From contig NZ_VFIL01000005.1 of assembly GCF_007858285.1 (NCBI RefSeq), forward strand, positions 124,001 to 188,000: a stretch of DNA of 64,000 bases, in the 5' to 3' direction. Origin of the DNA: Pseudomonas brenneri (GTDB taxonomy: Bacteria > Pseudomonadota > Gammaproteobacteria > Pseudomonadales > Pseudomonadaceae). The notes beneath the pieces were generated by a model. It worked only from the letters and a program-made list of their open reading frames with translations. It had not been told where the DNA came from and made no database searches. The first letter of the stretch is position 1, and every line of letters begins with the position of its first letter. Positions 9,826 through 17,638 of the stretch are shown here, in pieces. The position numbers and the translations under genes are program-made.

Positions 9826-11184
9826 ATGCGCGTCTTGACCCCCCTCTGCAGCGCGATTCTGATCGCCATGGCCTGCACCAATGCCCAAGCGATGTCGCTG
9901 ACCCAAGCCATCCAAAGCACGCTGGACACTCACCCGGAACTGAACGCCAGCCGTAACAGCCGGTTGTCAGCCGACGAAGATGTAAAAGTCGCCAAGGGTG
10001 GCTTCTACCCCAGCCTCGACCTCAACGCCGCCTACGGCCGTGGCTACAGCGACAACAGCACCACCCGCGCCCGTGGCGGCAATCACCACACCGAAACCGA
10101 CAACTACACCCAGTCGGAACTGCGCCTGCGCCAGATGCTGTTCGACGGTTTCAACACATCCAATGAAGTGCAGCGCACGGGGGCCGTGGTCAACTCCCGT
10201 GCCTATTACACCCGTGGCACTGCCGAAAGCCTGGCCCTGCGCACCGTCGAGGTGTACCTGGAAGTGCTCAAGCGCCGCGACCTGCTGACCCTGGCCAAGA
10301 ACAATCTGCAGGCCCACCTGCGGGTCACCGACCAGATCGGCCTGCGTACCGAACGCGGCATCGGCAGCACCGCCGACCGCGACCAGTCCACCGCCCGTCG
10401 GGCCCTGGCGGACAACAACTACCAAACGGCCATGGTCGACCTGCAAGACGCCGAATCGAACTTCTATAGCGTGGTCGGGCGCATGCCGGACGAACTGGAA
10501 AGCCCGGCCTCGATCAAGGGCGAGTTGCCCGCCGACCAACTCGGCGCCCGGCGCAGCATGCTGGAGAACAACCCCTACCTGAAGTCCGCCCAATCCGATG
10601 TGATGGCCGCCGAGAGCCAGTACGAAGTGGCCAAATCACCGTTCTATCCACGTTTCGACGCCGAGGCGGCAGTGGGCGCCAATAACAATGTGCAGGGCGA
10701 CCTGGGCCACGACAACGAATGGCGGGTGGGCGTGGTGATGAACTACAACCTGTTCCGCGGCGGCAGCGACAAGGCCCGCCTGGCGTCGGACTCGCACAAG
10801 ATCAACCAGGCCATGGACATCCGCAACAACGCCCTGCGCATGCTCAATGAAAACCTCAACCTGGCCTGGCATGCCATGAACAACGCGCGCATCCAGACCC
10901 CCACCGCCCGCGAATACGCCGAAACCACCCAGCGCGTGCGTGCGGCCTATCAGGACCAGTTCGGCCTGGGCCAGCGCACCCTGCTGGACCTGCTGGACAG
11001 TGAAAACGAGTTGTACAACGCCAACCGGCGCTACACCGAAGTGCGCTACACCGAAGAGTTCTCCATGTACCGCGTGCTAGCCAACATGGGCGAGTTGCTG
11101 AACAAGGAGCGCGTGGTCGTACCGGCCGAAGCCATTGCCCAGTCGGAAGTCAGAAGCGAAGCCCACTTGCCTGACCTGAAGTAG
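9826..11184 (+). CDS. TolC-family outer-membrane channel of the adhesin type I secretion system (LapE-like)
   Basis: This 452-residue outer-membrane efflux protein forms the exit duct for the adhesin. The signal peptide is MRVLTPLCSAILIAMACTNA with cleavage around AQA-MS. The body is the alpha-helical TolC/OEP repeat pattern, seen in segments such as LRTVEVYLEVLKRRDLL and the second-half counterpart LDLLDSENELYNANRRY. A good Shine-Dalgarno (AGGAG at 9811-9815) precedes the ATG. The next gene starts 23 bp after its stop, indicating an operon with the ABC transporter and HlyD adaptor. In LapA systems this outer-membrane component also holds the adhesin retention module. Confident on family; the adhesin pairing is inferred from position. 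Confidence 0.9.
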   Translation: MRVLTPLCSAILIAMACTNAQAMSLTQAIQSTLDTHPELNASRNSRLSADEDVKVAKGGFYPSLDLNAAYGRGYSDNSTTRARGGNHHTETDNYTQSELRLRQMLFDGFNTSNEVQRTGAVVNSRAYYTRGTAESLALRTVEVYLEVLKRRDLLTLAKNNLQAHLRVTDQIGLRTERGIGSTADRDQSTARRALADNNYQTAMVDLQDAESNFYSVVGRMPDELESPASIKGELPADQLGARRSMLENNPYLKSAQSDVMAAESQYEVAKSPFYPRFDAEAAVGANNNVQGDLGHDNEWRVGVVMNYNLFRGGSDKARLASDSHKINQAMDIRNNALRMLNENLNLAWHAMNNARIQTPTAREYAETTQRVRAAYQDQFGLGQRTLLDLLDSENELYNANRRYTEVRYTEEFSMYRVLANMGELLNKERVVVPAEAIAQSEVRSEAHLPDLK

Positions 11185-11207
11185 CCAACGACGTGGAGCA
11201 GACCGCC

Positions 11208-13367
11208 GTGAGCCAGATGGAACCGCTGAACCCGGGTGTCGACCCGCGCCAGAGCTTTGATGACCCGTTGCTCGACGGCCTGCTGATCCTGTGCAAGCTG
11301 CACGGTTGCACTGTCAGCCGCGCCAGCCTGAGCGCCGGGCTGCCCCTGGCAGAGCAACGCATGAGCCTGGACTTGCTGCCACGTGCAGCGGCCCGGGCCA
11401 GCTTGCAGGCGCGGGTTTTGCGTCGGGAACTGGGGGCGATTTCGGCACTGAACCTGCCCGTGCTGCTGCTGCTCAAGGAGGGGCGTTGTGCGGTCCTGCG
11501 GCGTTGGAGCGAGGATGGCCAGGCGCTGATCCTGCCCAGCGAAGCCGAGGGCGGCGAGCAATGGGTCAGCCGCGCAGAACTCGACGCGGCCTACAGCGGC
11601 CAGGCATTGTTCGCACGGCCTCGGCATGAGATCGAAGACCTGCGCGCGCCGCTGGTGCCGCGGGTCGAGGCGTGGTTTCGCGACACCTTGAAGCTGTCGC
11701 GCTGGCTATACAGCGATGCGATTCTCGCCAGCTTATTGATCAACCTGCTGGGCCTGATGGTGCCGCTGTTCGTCATGCAGACCTACGACCGCGTGGTGCC
11801 GAACCAGGCCACGTCGACCTTGTGGGTGCTGGTGATCGGCCTGCTGATCGGCACGGGTTTCGAGCTGGTGCTGCGGGTGGTCCGCGCCCACTTGCTGGAC
11901 ACCGCCGGCAAGAAAACCGACGTGATTCTGTCGGCAACCCTGTTCGAGCGCATCACCGGCATGTCGATGAAGGCGCGCCCGGCCACCATCGGTGGTTTTG
12001 CCCAGAGCATCCATGACTTCCAGGGCCTGCGCGAATTCCTCACCGCCGTGACCCTCACCAGCCTGATCGACCTGCCCTTTGCCGTGCTGATGCTGGTGGT
12101 GATCGGCCTGCTCGGTGGTTGGCTGGTGATCATCCCTTTGTGCGCGTTCCCGCTGACCATCGGTTTTGCGATGCTGATCCAGGCCCGCCTGCGCGATACC
12201 GTGCAAAAAAGCCTGAGCCTGGGCGCCGAACGCCAGGCACTGTTGATCGAAACCCTCGGCGGCCTGGAAACCCTCAAGGCCTGCAGCGCTGAAAGCGAGC
12301 GCCAGCACCAATGGGAAAGCACCCATGGCGCCCTCACCCGCCTCGACAGCCATGCGCGCAACCTCTCGGCGCTGGCCACCAACGGCACCCTGTTCATCCA
12401 ACAGTTTTCCGGGATGGCGACCATTGTCGCCGGGGTCTACAGCATTATTGCCGGCAGCCTCAGCGTCGGTGCGCTGGTGGCCACCTATATGCTCGGCAGC
12501 CGGGTATTGGCGCCGCTGGGGCAGATCGCCGGGTTGATCACACGCTACCAGCAGGCGCAATTGACCATGCGCAGCACCGACGCGCTGATGGCCCTGCCCC
12601 AGGAACGCGACCCGCAACAGCGCCCGCTGGAACGCACGCAACTGACGGGTGCCCTGGAAGTCAGCCAGGTGACCTTCCGCTACGCCGGGCAGAACGCCCC
12701 GGCCCTGAGCCAGGTCAGTTTCCAGCTCAAGGCCGGCGAACGCGTGGGGATTATCGGCCGCAGCGGCTCGGGCAAAAGTACCCTGGGCCGGCTGGTGATG
12801 GGCTTTTATACGCCGCAAGAAGGCCAACTGCTGCTCGATGGCCTCGACCTGCGGCAACTGGATGTGGCCGACCTGCGCCAGCAAGTGGGCTATGTCGCCC
12901 ATGATCTGCCGCTGCTGGCCGGTAGCCTGCGCGACAACCTGACCCTCGGCGCGCGCTATGTCAGCGATGCGCGGATGCTGGAAGTGGCGGAGCTGACCGG
13001 CGTCAGCGAACTGGCCCGCCAGCACCCCCAAGGCTTCGACCGGCCGGTGGGCGAGCGCGGGCAGTTGTTGTCGGGCGGCCAACGCCAGGCCGTGCTGCTG
13101 GCGCGCGCGCTGCTGCTCGATCCGCCGATCCTGCTGCTGGACGAGCCCACCAGCGCCATGGACAACAGCAGCGAAGAAACCCTGCGCCAGCGCCTGGAAG
13201 TGTGGGTCAAGGGCAAGACGTTGCTCCTGGTCACGCACCGCACCTCGATGCTCAGCCTGGTCGACCGCTTGATCGTGCTGGACAACGGCCGCATCGTGGC
13301 CGACGGCCCCAAGGAAAGTGTGATCGATGCATTGCGCAAGGGCCGTGTCGGCTCGGCCGCGGTCTAG
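11208..13367 (+). CDS. Type I secretion ABC transporter, permease/ATPase fusion (LapB-like)
   Basis: Inner-membrane ATP-driven exporter of the adhesin, about 719 residues. The N-terminal about 130 residues form a C39-like domain without the catalytic cysteine motif, as expected for RTX exporters. A six-helix membrane domain spans about 155-430. The nucleotide-binding domain has Walker A GRSGSGKST near 514, signature LLSGGQRQA near 620 and Walker B ILLLDEPTSAMD near 640. I chose GTG at 11208 because GGAG at 11195-11198 has ideal spacing; another GTG at 11193 and an ATG at 11217 are in frame. It lies between the TolC-like and HlyD-like genes, with an 10-bp gap to the latter. Confidence 0.9.
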   Translation: MSQMEPLNPGVDPRQSFDDPLLDGLLILCKLHGCTVSRASLSAGLPLAEQRMSLDLLPRAAARASLQARVLRRELGAISALNLPVLLLLKEGRCAVLRRWSEDGQALILPSEAEGGEQWVSRAELDAAYSGQALFARPRHEIEDLRAPLVPRVEAWFRDTLKLSRWLYSDAILASLLINLLGLMVPLFVMQTYDRVVPNQATSTLWVLVIGLLIGTGFELVLRVVRAHLLDTAGKKTDVILSATLFERITGMSMKARPATIGGFAQSIHDFQGLREFLTAVTLTSLIDLPFAVLMLVVIGLLGGWLVIIPLCAFPLTIGFAMLIQARLRDTVQKSLSLGAERQALLIETLGGLETLKACSAESERQHQWESTHGALTRLDSHARNLSALATNGTLFIQQFSGMATIVAGVYSIIAGSLSVGALVATYMLGSRVLAPLGQIAGLITRYQQAQLTMRSTDALMALPQERDPQQRPLERTQLTGALEVSQVTFRYAGQNAPALSQVSFQLKAGERVGIIGRSGSGKSTLGRLVMGFYTPQEGQLLLDGLDLRQLDVADLRQQVGYVAHDLPLLAGSLRDNLTLGARYVSDARMLEVAELTGVSELARQHPQGFDRPVGERGQLLSGGQRQAVLLARALLLDPPILLLDEPTSAMDNSSEETLRQRLEVWVKGKTLLLVTHRTSMLSLVDRLIVLDNGRIVADGPKESVIDALRKGRVGSAAV

Positions 13368-13377
13368 GAGCCCCACC

Positions 13378-14733
13378 ATGTCAGCCACTCCCTCGTCACC
13401 GGGCTACTTCAAGAGTTTTGGCAAAACCGCCGACAGCGAATTCATGCCCGAACTGGCGGGCGCTTCGCTGCAGGATTCGCCGCGCCGTTCACGCATTATC
13501 GTGTGGCTTACCGCCGGTCTGATCATCTGCGCCCTGCTGTGGGCCAACTTTGCCGTACTCGATGAAGTGACCATGGGCGAAGGCAAGGCCATCCCGTCAA
13601 GCAAAGTGCAGGTGATCCAGAACCTGGAGGGCGGCATCGTCACCCAGATCTACGTGCGCGAAGGGCAGATGGTGGACAAGGGCGACAAGCTGCTGCAACT
13701 GGACGACACGCGCTTTCGCTCGAACAAGGGCGAAAGCGAAGTCGACCGCTATGCCCTCACCGCCCAGGTCGAACGCCTGTCCGCCGAGGCCGAGGGGCGG
13801 CCGTTCAAATTGTCCGATGAAGTGATCGCCAAGGCCCCGCAAGTGGCCGAGGACGAACGCTCGCTGTTTGAACAACGCCAGCGGCGCCTGAGCAGCGAGC
13901 AGCGGACCCTGACCGAACAGTTGCGGCAGAAAACCCAGGAACTGGCGGAGTTTCGTTCCAAGCAGGGCCAATTCAGCTCCAGCCTGGCGCTGTTGCAACA
14001 AGAGATGAACATGTCGGCGCCGCTGGTGGGCACCGGCGCGGTATCACCGGTGGAAATCCTGCGCCTCAAACGCAGCGCCGTGGAGATCCGTGGCTCGCTG
14101 AACGCCACGACCCTGGCGATTCCCCGCGCGGAGTCGGCGATCAATGAGATCAAGAGCAAGATCGACGAGTCGGTGCAGAGCTTTCGCTCGGAAGCGGCCA
14201 AGGAACTCAATGAAAAACGCACTGATCTGTCGAAAATCACCGCCACCAGCATCGCCATTGACGACCGCGTGAGCCGCACCACCGTGGTCTCGCCGGTACA
14301 TGGGGTGATCAAGCAACTGAAGGTCAACACCATCGGCGGCGTGGTCCAGCCGGGCAGCGACATGGTGGAAATCGTGCCACTGGAAGACAACCTGCTGATC
14401 GAGGCCAAAGTGCGGCCCCAGGACGTGGCGTTTTTGCATCCGGGGCAGAAGGCGATGGTCAAATTCAGTGCCTATGACTACACCATCTACGGCGGGCTGG
14501 CGGCGAAACTGGAACTGATCGGCGCCGATACGATTACCGACGACAAGGGCAACAGCTTCTACCTGATCCAGGTGCGCACCGATAAGAACCATTTGGGCGG
14601 GGATAACAAACCGCTGCTGATCATTCCCGGAATGGTGGCGACGGTGGACATTATTACCGGGGAGAAAAGCGTGCTGGATTACTTGCTCAAGCCGGTGTTG
14701 AAGGCGCGGACGGAGGCGATGCGTGAGCGTTGA
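13378..14733 (+). CDS. HlyD-family membrane-fusion protein of the adhesin type I secretion system (LapC-like)
   Basis: This 451-residue periplasmic adaptor links the ABC transporter to the TolC-like channel. There is a short cytoplasmic N terminus, one membrane helix about residues 42-62 (IIVWLTAGLIICALLWANFA), then a lipoyl/barrel-sandwich half (VQVIQNLEGGIVTQIYVREG), a long coiled coil about 130-300 rich in Glu/Gln/Arg, and the second half with VVSPVHGVIKQL. It ends in the typical VDIITGEKSVLDYLLKPVLK segment of HlyD/LapC proteins. The ATG at 13378 follows AGGAG. It is the last gene of the secretion operon; an 11-bp inverted repeat follows at 14756-14789. Confidence 0.92.
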   Translation: MSATPSSPGYFKSFGKTADSEFMPELAGASLQDSPRRSRIIVWLTAGLIICALLWANFAVLDEVTMGEGKAIPSSKVQVIQNLEGGIVTQIYVREGQMVDKGDKLLQLDDTRFRSNKGESEVDRYALTAQVERLSAEAEGRPFKLSDEVIAKAPQVAEDERSLFEQRQRRLSSEQRTLTEQLRQKTQELAEFRSKQGQFSSSLALLQQEMNMSAPLVGTGAVSPVEILRLKRSAVEIRGSLNATTLAIPRAESAINEIKSKIDESVQSFRSEAAKELNEKRTDLSKITATSIAIDDRVSRTTVVSPVHGVIKQLKVNTIGGVVQPGSDMVEIVPLEDNLLIEAKVRPQDVAFLHPGQKAMVKFSAYDYTIYGGLAAKLELIGADTITDDKGNSFYLIQVRTDKNHLGGDNKPLLIIPGMVATVDIITGEKSVLDYLLKPVLKARTEAMRER

Positions 14734-14755
14734 GGTGACTTTTGGGGGGCAGTCC

Positions 14756-14789
14756 ATTGACCGCGTCGTTCAAGACATACGCGGTCAAT
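14756..14789. repeat. Perfect 11-bp inverted repeat after the secretion operon, joined to a half REP
   Basis: Arms ATTGACCGCGT and ACGCGGTCAAT with a 12-nt loop. The sequence GTGGGAGCTGGCTTG follows directly and matches one arm of the REP elements at 56.8 and 60.4 kb. No T-tract follows. It probably marks the 3' end of the secretion operon mRNA. Confidence 0.55.
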
Positions 14790-14833
14790 GTGGGAGCTGG
14801 CTTGTCTGCGATGGCCTCACCTCGGTGAGCCTG

Positions 14834-15430
14834 CTAATCACCCCCATGATTGCGCTGGAAAACCTCCTCCCCCATCGCCGCAATCTGCCCCTCGATCAAC
14901 GCCTCGAACGGCCGCAACAACGGCTCGAATGACTGCGGCGCCTCCAGCACCTGCAACGCCTGCACGATCGCCTCCACCGTCGACAACGCTCCCGGCCCCG
15001 GCGCCTTGCGCAACCGATAACGGGACACGGCGCCCGCCGCCAGCGTCACCCGGGGCAACGCCGCCAGCAGCGGGTTGAGGTGCAGCAACTTGCGCGCCTT
15101 GCGCCAGGTGCCGTCGGGCACCACCAGCAGCAACGGCAGGTCGGATGGGCTATACGCCTGCAACGGTTGCGCATCCTCGGCGGGAAACAGCAGCCGCGCC
15201 TGATACCCCGGCGGGTTGAGCAAGGCCGGCAAATCCTCGAACACTTCGCCCACCACCAGTTGCGCATTGAGCAACCCCAACGCGGCAAGGCGCGCAGTGT
15301 TGAGCGCGTGGTTGACCTCGCTGGGATGCTGCAGCAGCAACACCCGGGTGCGGCTGTCCAGGCTCGGGATCAACGCACAGAGGCAATGGGTGGTCGGCCG
15401 CAGGCAGCGGGGGCATTGGGGTCTGGACAT
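14834..15430 (-). CDS. DTW-domain protein, probable tRNA-uridine aminocarboxypropyltransferase
   Basis: About 198 residues of the DTW/TapT family, which places the acp3U modification on tRNA uridine using S-adenosylmethionine. The N terminus has a metal-binding-type cysteine cluster (CPRCLRPTTHCLC). HPSEVNHALNTARL follows, and the family signature is present as PDGTWRKARKLL. The ATG at 15430 begins MSRPQCPRC; the longer upstream frame overlaps the next gene and is rejected. It starts 2 bp after the stop of the LysR gene on the same strand, so the two are probably co-transcribed. Family confident; the exact tRNA target is inferred. Confidence 0.85.
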   Translation of the reverse strand: MSRPQCPRCLRPTTHCLCALIPSLDSRTRVLLLQHPSEVNHALNTARLAALGLLNAQLVVGEVFEDLPALLNPPGYQARLLFPAEDAQPLQAYSPSDLPLLLVVPDGTWRKARKLLHLNPLLAALPRVTLAAGAVSRYRLRKAPGPGALSTVEAIVQALQVLEAPQSFEPLLRPFEALIEGQIAAMGEEVFQRNHGGD

Positions 15431-15432
15431 GG

Positions 15433-16326
15433 TCAGGCCTGATTGAGCTGTGCTTTGAGTAAGTCGCGGAAGGTCTGGATCAACGGCTCGCGGCTGCGCC
15501 CACGGCGCATGATCATCGAAAACGGCGCCTGGTAGCCAAAAGTCGCCGGCAGCAGCACTCGCAAATCGCCCTTGTCGGCCCAGGCCTGGGCGTAGTGTTC
15601 GGGTAAATAGCCGACATAGGCGCCGGACAGCACCAGGATCAACTGCGCCTCCATGCTTTCCACCGTGGCAGCGCTGTGTTTGAAGCCATGGCGCGCCAGT
15701 TCCGCCTGGCTCCAGTAACCACGCCCGACCATGCGTTGCTGGGTAATCACCTGCTCCGGGATACGCCGCTCGCTGAACAGCGGATGCCGCGAGCTGCAAT
15801 AGAGCCAGTGCTGTTCGCGGTACAGCGGCATGTAGACCAAGCCACTCATACGGTTGGAAAAAGCGCCGATGGCCAGGTCCAGGCGGTTGTCCTGCACCCC
15901 CAATTGCAACTCGTAGGGGCTCATCACCGACAAGTGCAAATGCACCGCCGGGTGCTCAAGGCTGTAAGCACCAATGACTTCGGCGAATGGCAGAGCCTTG
16001 TCGCTGACGGTGGAGTCGAGCACACCCAGCTTGAGCGTGCCGCGCAACTCGCCCTTGAGCGCCGCCGCATATTGCTCGAAGCCCTCCAGTTCGCCCAGCA
16101 GGCGCAGGGTTTCCTGATGAAACAACTCACCCTTGCTGGTCAGGCTGAAACCGCCACGCCCGCGATGGCACAGCACCAGGCCCAACGCGCCTTCCAACTG
16201 GCTCATATAGGTGCTGATGGCCGACGTCGACAGGTTGAGTTCGTGCTGGGCAGAGGCAAACCCCTGGTGGCGTACGACGCTGACGAAGATACGCAGCAGT
16301 TTCAGGTCGGGTAAAGCGCTGGCCAT
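15433..16326 (-). CDS. gbuR: LysR-type regulator, probable activator of guanidinobutyrate use
   Basis: A 297-residue LysR-type transcription factor. The N-terminal winged helix-turn-helix is at about residues 5-65 (FVSVVRHQGFASAQHELNLS) and the periplasmic-binding-like effector domain at about 90-295. It is divergent from the guanidinobutyrase gene, the arrangement of gbuR/gbuA in P. aeruginosa, so 4-guanidinobutyrate is the likely inducer. The ATG at 16326 has GGAGG 4 nt upstream; a TTG at 16341 is less likely. The shared intergenic region is interrupted by a REPIN at 16367-16466. Symbol assigned on synteny rather than on a distinguishing residue. Confidence 0.8.
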   Translation of the reverse strand: MASALPDLKLLRIFVSVVRHQGFASAQHELNLSTSAISTYMSQLEGALGLVLCHRGRGGFSLTSKGELFHQETLRLLGELEGFEQYAAALKGELRGTLKLGVLDSTVSDKALPFAEVIGAYSLEHPAVHLHLSVMSPYELQLGVQDNRLDLAIGAFSNRMSGLVYMPLYREQHWLYCSSRHPLFSERRIPEQVITQQRMVGRGYWSQAELARHGFKHSAATVESMEAQLILVLSGAYVGYLPEHYAQAWADKGDLRVLLPATFGYQAPFSMIMRRGRSREPLIQTFRDLLKAQLNQA

Positions 16327-16366
16327 GGAACCTCCAGGCAAAAAAATCGGCTGACATAGCCCCCCT

Positions 16367-16466
16367 TGTAGGAGCGAGCTTGCTCGCGAAAAACGTTAAC
16401 GATGGCGCGTGCATTCAGAATGCATGCGGCGCTCTCTGGTTTTTCGCGAGCAAGCTCGCTCCTACA
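16367..16466. repeat. REPIN: two REP arms in inverted orientation
   Basis: Outer arms of 27 nt (beginning TGTAGGAGCGAGCTTGCTCG and its complement) are perfect inverted repeats around a roughly 46-nt centre that contains a smaller GCATTC-AGAATGC palindrome. It lies between divergent gbuR and gbuA, an unusual place because REPs are usually found at 3' ends. Confidence 0.85.
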
Positions 16467-16613
16467 GGGAACGGGTTCGGCAATCCGGTGGAGTCTACCT
16501 CAGGCATTAGTTCATAAAAATCTGAACTAAGTATTTCCCCACAGCGATTCTTCCCTTGCCCGGCATTTCGCAGAATCAGCCTCTGATAAACACAACAACG
16601 ATGAGGCACTCCC

Positions 16614-17564
16614 GTGGACAAGATCTTTCACCAACCACTGGGCGGCAACGAAATGCCGCGCTTTGCCGGCATCGCCACCATGATGCGCCTGCCCCACCTG
16701 CAAACCGCTGCCGGCCTGGACGCCGCCTTTGTCGGCGTGCCCCTGGACATCGGCACCTCGCTGCGTGCCGGTACCCGTTTCGGGCCCCGCGAGATCCGTG
16801 CCGAGTCGGTGATGATCCGCCCCTACAACATGGCCACCGGCGCTGCGCCGTTCGACTCGCTGTCGGTTGCCGACATCGGTGATGTGGCGATCAACACCTT
16901 CAACCTGCTGGACGCCGTGCGCATCATCGAAGAATCCTACGATGAGATCCTCAAGCACGACGTGATCCCGCTGACCCTGGGTGGCGACCACACCATCACC
17001 CTGCCGATCCTGCGGGCGATCCACAAGAAGCACGGCAAGGTCGGGCTGGTGCATATCGATGCCCACGCCGACGTCAATGACCATATGTTCGGTGAGAAAA
17101 TCGCCCACGGCACCACCTTCCGCCGGGCCGTCGAAGAGGGCCTGCTCGATTGCGACCGCGTGGTGCAGATCGGCCTGCGCGCCCAGGGCTATACCGCCGA
17201 AGACTTCAACTGGAGCCGCAAACAGGGGTTCCGTGTGGTCCAGGCCGAAGAGTGCTGGCACCAGTCCCTTGCGCCCTTGATGGCCGAAGTTCGGGAAAAG
17301 GTCGGCGGCGGCCCGGTGTACCTGAGTTTCGACATCGACGGCATCGACCCGGCCTGGGCGCCCGGCACCGGCACCCCGGAAATCGGCGGGCTGACCACTA
17401 TCCAGGCGATCGAGATCATCCGTGGCTGCCAGGGCCTGGACCTGATTGGTTGTGATCTGGTGGAAGTTTCGCCGCCCTACGACACCACCGGCAACACCTC
17501 GTTGCTGGGCGCCAACCTGCTGTACGAAATGCTCTGCGTGCTGCCTGGCGTCACGCACCGTTGA
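16614..17564 (+). CDS. gbuA: Guanidinobutyrase (ureohydrolase family)
   Basis: A 316-residue cytoplasmic Mn-dependent ureohydrolase that splits 4-guanidinobutyrate into 4-aminobutyrate and urea in the arginine transaminase/decarboxylase route. All metal ligands are present: His126 (GGDHTITLP), Asp149/His151/Asp153 (HIDAHAD), Asp240/Asp242 (SFDIDGIDP). The start is GTG at 16614 with GAGG 7 nt upstream; a nearby ATG at 16601 is out of frame. Agmatinase and guanidinopropionase share the fold. The adjacent LysR gene and symporter, as in the P. aeruginosa gbu locus, favour guanidinobutyrase. Confidence 0.87.
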   Translation: MDKIFHQPLGGNEMPRFAGIATMMRLPHLQTAAGLDAAFVGVPLDIGTSLRAGTRFGPREIRAESVMIRPYNMATGAAPFDSLSVADIGDVAINTFNLLDAVRIIEESYDEILKHDVIPLTLGGDHTITLPILRAIHKKHGKVGLVHIDAHADVNDHMFGEKIAHGTTFRRAVEEGLLDCDRVVQIGLRAQGYTAEDFNWSRKQGFRVVQAEECWHQSLAPLMAEVREKVGGGPVYLSFDIDGIDPAWAPGTGTPEIGGLTTIQAIEIIRGCQGLDLIGCDLVEVSPPYDTTGNTSLLGANLLYEMLCVLPGVTHR

Positions 17565-17581
17565 TGTAAGACCGATAAACC

Positions 17582-17600
17582 GGCGGCGCTTCCCGCCGCC
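17582..17600 (+). promoter_or_regulatory. GC-rich hairpin between gbuA and the symporter gene
   Basis: GGCGGCG-CTTCC-CGCCGCC, a 7-bp perfect stem starting 18 nt after the gbuA stop. There is no U-tract; an AT-rich CTATAAAAATAATAAT stretch follows before the symporter start. It could stabilise the gbuA message or moderate read-through into the transporter. Confidence 0.45.
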
Positions 17601-17638
17601 CGGACACCTATAAAAATAATAATGGGAGACTCGCCACT

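Noticed and set aside
11733..13388. Minus-strand 551-codon frame opposite the ABC transporter gene
   Set aside because: Gln/His/Ala-rich antisense translation of a well-supported ABC transporter.
15431..15799. Upstream extension of the DTW-domain protein
   Set aside because: It overlaps the LysR coding region in another frame; the conserved N terminus starts at the ATG at 15430.
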